The notes below the pieces were generated by a model, which searched no databases, had not been told where the DNA came from, and was given only the letters and a program-made list of their open reading frames with translations. 7,205 bases of DNA from assembly GCA_001778355.1 (NCBI GenBank), contig MFGS01000007.1, forward strand, positions 1-7,205. The letters run 5' to 3'. Below are positions 5,834-7,205 of the stretch, in pieces. The stretch is from Candidatus Firestonebacteria bacterium RIFOXYA2_FULL_40_8. Its GTDB lineage: Bacteria; Oederibacteriota; D2-FULL-39-29. A program made the translations under genes and the position numbers. Positions within the stretch are counted from its first letter, which is position 1. Every line of letters starts with the position of its first letter.

Positions 5834-7042
5834 ATGAACAGCTGGAAACGACAGCTCTATTTAAGCTGGATAATATTATTCTTTCACATGGCCGGTATGG
5901 GAATGATCATGCCTTTCCTTCCTTCCATGGTAAAAGAACTCGGGATAACCAATCCTAAAGACATTTCTGTTTGGAGCGGAATATTATTCGGAGTTTCGTT
6001 TCTCTTCGCGGCTGTTTTTGCCCCATTCTGGGGTTCTTTGGGTGACAGGATAGGCAGAAAATCTATAATCCTCCGGGCTACCTTCGGACTTTCCGTAACC
6101 GCTCTCGCAATGTCGGCAGTAGAGAATATCCATCAACTCCTTTTTTTGAGAATTGTCCATGGCGCTCTTGGCGGCATAGTTCCTTCTTTCATTGCTCTTG
6201 TTTCAAAGACACTGCCGAAAGAAAAAACAGGGGAAGGCCTCGGAGTACTCCAAACCGCAATGATAATGGGAAGTGTTTTTGGACCTCTGCTGGGCGGCAT
6301 CCTCTTTGATTTGTCCGGGGTAAGAACGGTAATGCTCTTTATTTCTCTTGCTACTTTCATTGCCGGCCTTATTACCGTCTTTTTTATACATGAAGAAAAA
6401 CAAAAACCGGTTAAGACAAATATTATTGAAAGTGTTTTTAAAAATATAAGATTTGTCATAGATTCAAAACATATTTTAACCATCGCATTTATCCAGTTTT
6501 TAATTCAGTTCGCCATCCTTATGGCGCAGCCCGTACTCCCTCAGTTCATCGAATCATTTAACAGTACAAACAAATCCGGAACGCTAATCGGGTCCGTTTT
6601 TGCCGTAACAGGAATTACCACAATGATATTTGCTCCGTTTTGGGGACGACTCGGAGACAGGAAAAGCCATAAAAGAATTCTTTCCATCAGCTTACTCGGG
6701 ACAGGCCTGGCCTTTATTCCTCAGGCTTTTGTTTTCGGTATTTATATGCTTTTTCCCGTAAGAATTTTAATCGGAGCCTTCATCGCGGGAGTTGTGCCGT
6801 CAACACAAACCCTTCTGGTACGGCAAACTGTTGAAAACAAAAGAGGCGGAGTGCTGGGAATCTGCCAGTCCTTTTCACTGCTTGGAACCGCCTTAGGACC
6901 TATCGTTGGGGGGAGTGTTGCGGCAGCCTTCGGCATCAGAGTATCTTTTCTTGTTACCGCGGGATTACTTCTGATAACCTGGTATTACTCGCGCACCTTT
7001 ATTAAGGAAACTGAAAAAGTGTCGCCGGTTACCACCGAATAA
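5834..7042 (+). CDS. MdtG-like MFS efflux transporter (DHA1 type)
   Basis: A 402-residue inner-membrane transporter with 12 predicted helices and a central loop at about 186-212. Proteins of this type are proton-driven exporters of drugs or other small molecules. The N-terminal half has the motif A loop GSLGDRIGRK (67-76), motif B FLRIVHGALGG (104-114, R106) and the antiporter motif C GSVFGPLLGG (146-155). The second half repeats these as GRLGDR (271-276) and GTALGPIVGG (351-360). The opening NSWKRQLYLSW, MPFLPSMVKELG and VWSGILFGVSFLFAA follow the E. coli MdtG pattern from memory, and length is close to that protein's (about 408). The start is fixed by this similarity and by an in-frame TAG six bases upstream. 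No Shine-Dalgarno precedes it. It is transcribed away from the GH78 gene and converges on the gene at the right edge. Its cargo cannot be inferred, and a metabolite exporter is equally possible. Confidence 0.88.
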   Translation: MNSWKRQLYLSWIILFFHMAGMGMIMPFLPSMVKELGITNPKDISVWSGILFGVSFLFAAVFAPFWGSLGDRIGRKSIILRATFGLSVTALAMSAVENIHQLLFLRIVHGALGGIVPSFIALVSKTLPKEKTGEGLGVLQTAMIMGSVFGPLLGGILFDLSGVRTVMLFISLATFIAGLITVFFIHEEKQKPVKTNIIESVFKNIRFVIDSKHILTIAFIQFLIQFAILMAQPVLPQFIESFNSTNKSGTLIGSVFAVTGITTMIFAPFWGRLGDRKSHKRILSISLLGTGLAFIPQAFVFGIYMLFPVRILIGAFIAGVVPSTQTLLVRQTVENKRGGVLGICQSFSLLGTALGPIVGGSVAAAFGIRVSFLVTAGLLLITWYYSRTFIKETEKVSPVTTE

Positions 7043-7083
7043 TTTAAGCCACAGACATATAACTTAACTACCCGTGGCTTAAA
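7043..7083. terminator. 10-base-pair hairpin between convergent genes
   Basis: TTTAAGCCAC (7043-7052) and GTGGCTTAAA (7074-7083) are perfect complements with a 21-base loop. The left arm begins on the base after the transporter's TAA stop. The hairpin lies between two converging genes, as expected for a two-way terminator, but neither strand has a U-run after the stem and the loop is long, so it may instead act as an mRNA end-stabilising stem or belong to a repeat. Confidence 0.5.
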
Positions 7084-7103
7084 AGAATACCTTTGTAATT
7101 TAG

Positions 7104-7205
7104 TTACTTTACCAGTCTGAAACTGCCTACATATATAACAAGAGGTTCTTCTTCCCTGTTTGAAATGCCATAGAGATAAACTTTGCTGGCATCCACGAGG
7201 GATTT
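7104..7205 (-). CDS. C-terminal end of a protein with a beta-sandwich-like tail, 5' part outside the window
   Basis: On the minus strand the frame entering from the right edge is open for 33 codons and ends in TAA at 7106-7104. It reads as a real protein end: VDASKVYLYGISN, then EEPLVIYVGSFRLVK. The pattern of alternating hydrophobic residues closing with an IYV-x-x-F-R-L strand is common at the end of galactose-binding-like or carbohydrate-binding beta-sandwich domains of secreted glycan-active proteins, usually as YIDNIRL. Identity is not secure from 33 residues. It converges on the transporter gene, with the hairpin between them. Confidence 0.6.
   Translation of the reverse strand, partial: KSLVDASKVYLYGISNREEEPLVIYVGSFRLVK

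Noticed and set aside
6133..6936. Minus-strand open frames of 64-116 codons
   Set aside because: They are shadows of the transporter gene, whose MFS motifs run uninterrupted through this region.

Overview
The window looks like a chromosomal piece of an uncultured, saccharolytic, anaerobe-like bacterium of moderate GC. The evidence for this is indirect: a GH78-type glycoside hydrolase, a NagA-like deacetylase, and short spacers filled with degenerate tandem oligomers. From general familiarity I associate such spacers with candidate phyla around Elusimicrobiota, Omnitrophota or Firestonebacteria. Nothing here fixes the taxon, and there is no rRNA, tRNA, CRISPR array, transposase or phage gene.

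Layout. From the left edge to 1262 (minus strand) lies a nearly complete amidohydrolase of the N-acetylglucosamine-6-phosphate deacetylase family. It has all metal and catalytic residues but unusual flanking motifs, and its last few codons are outside the window. From 1263 to 1533 is a 271-base spacer with three unrelated tandem short repeats (units of 9, 7 and 8 bases). The last of these supplies the C-terminal codons and stop of the next gene. From 1534 to 5571 four minus-strand genes are closely spaced, in transcription order: a cytoplasmic GH78 alpha-L-rhamnosidase-like enzyme, a roughly six-helix membrane protein of unknown function, a small zinc-ribbon membrane protein, and a GNAT acetyltransferase. 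Spacing of 25 to 48 bases suggests one operon. The two membrane genes are visibly more AT-rich than the enzymes around them.

From 5572 to 5833 is a divergent control region. It holds a convincing promoter for the GH78 gene, a 23-base imperfect dyad two bases upstream of its -35 box, a pair of 13-base direct repeats, and the start of a plus-strand gene with no Shine-Dalgarno. From 5834 to 7042 (plus) is an MdtG-like 12-helix efflux transporter of the major facilitator superfamily. A 10-base-pair hairpin follows its stop codon directly, and beyond it is the last 33 codons of a convergent minus-strand gene whose end resembles a beta-sandwich carbohydrate-binding domain.

How the genes fit together. 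NagA, the GH78 enzyme and possibly the edge gene point to glycan use. The GH78 protein has no signal peptide, so it would act on imported oligosaccharides or glycosides. The transporter belongs to a drug-efflux type and is not an obvious sugar importer. The least explained part is the two-gene membrane and zinc-ribbon pair at 2055 to 3150. I found no clear sign of a new defence, mobile or toxin system.
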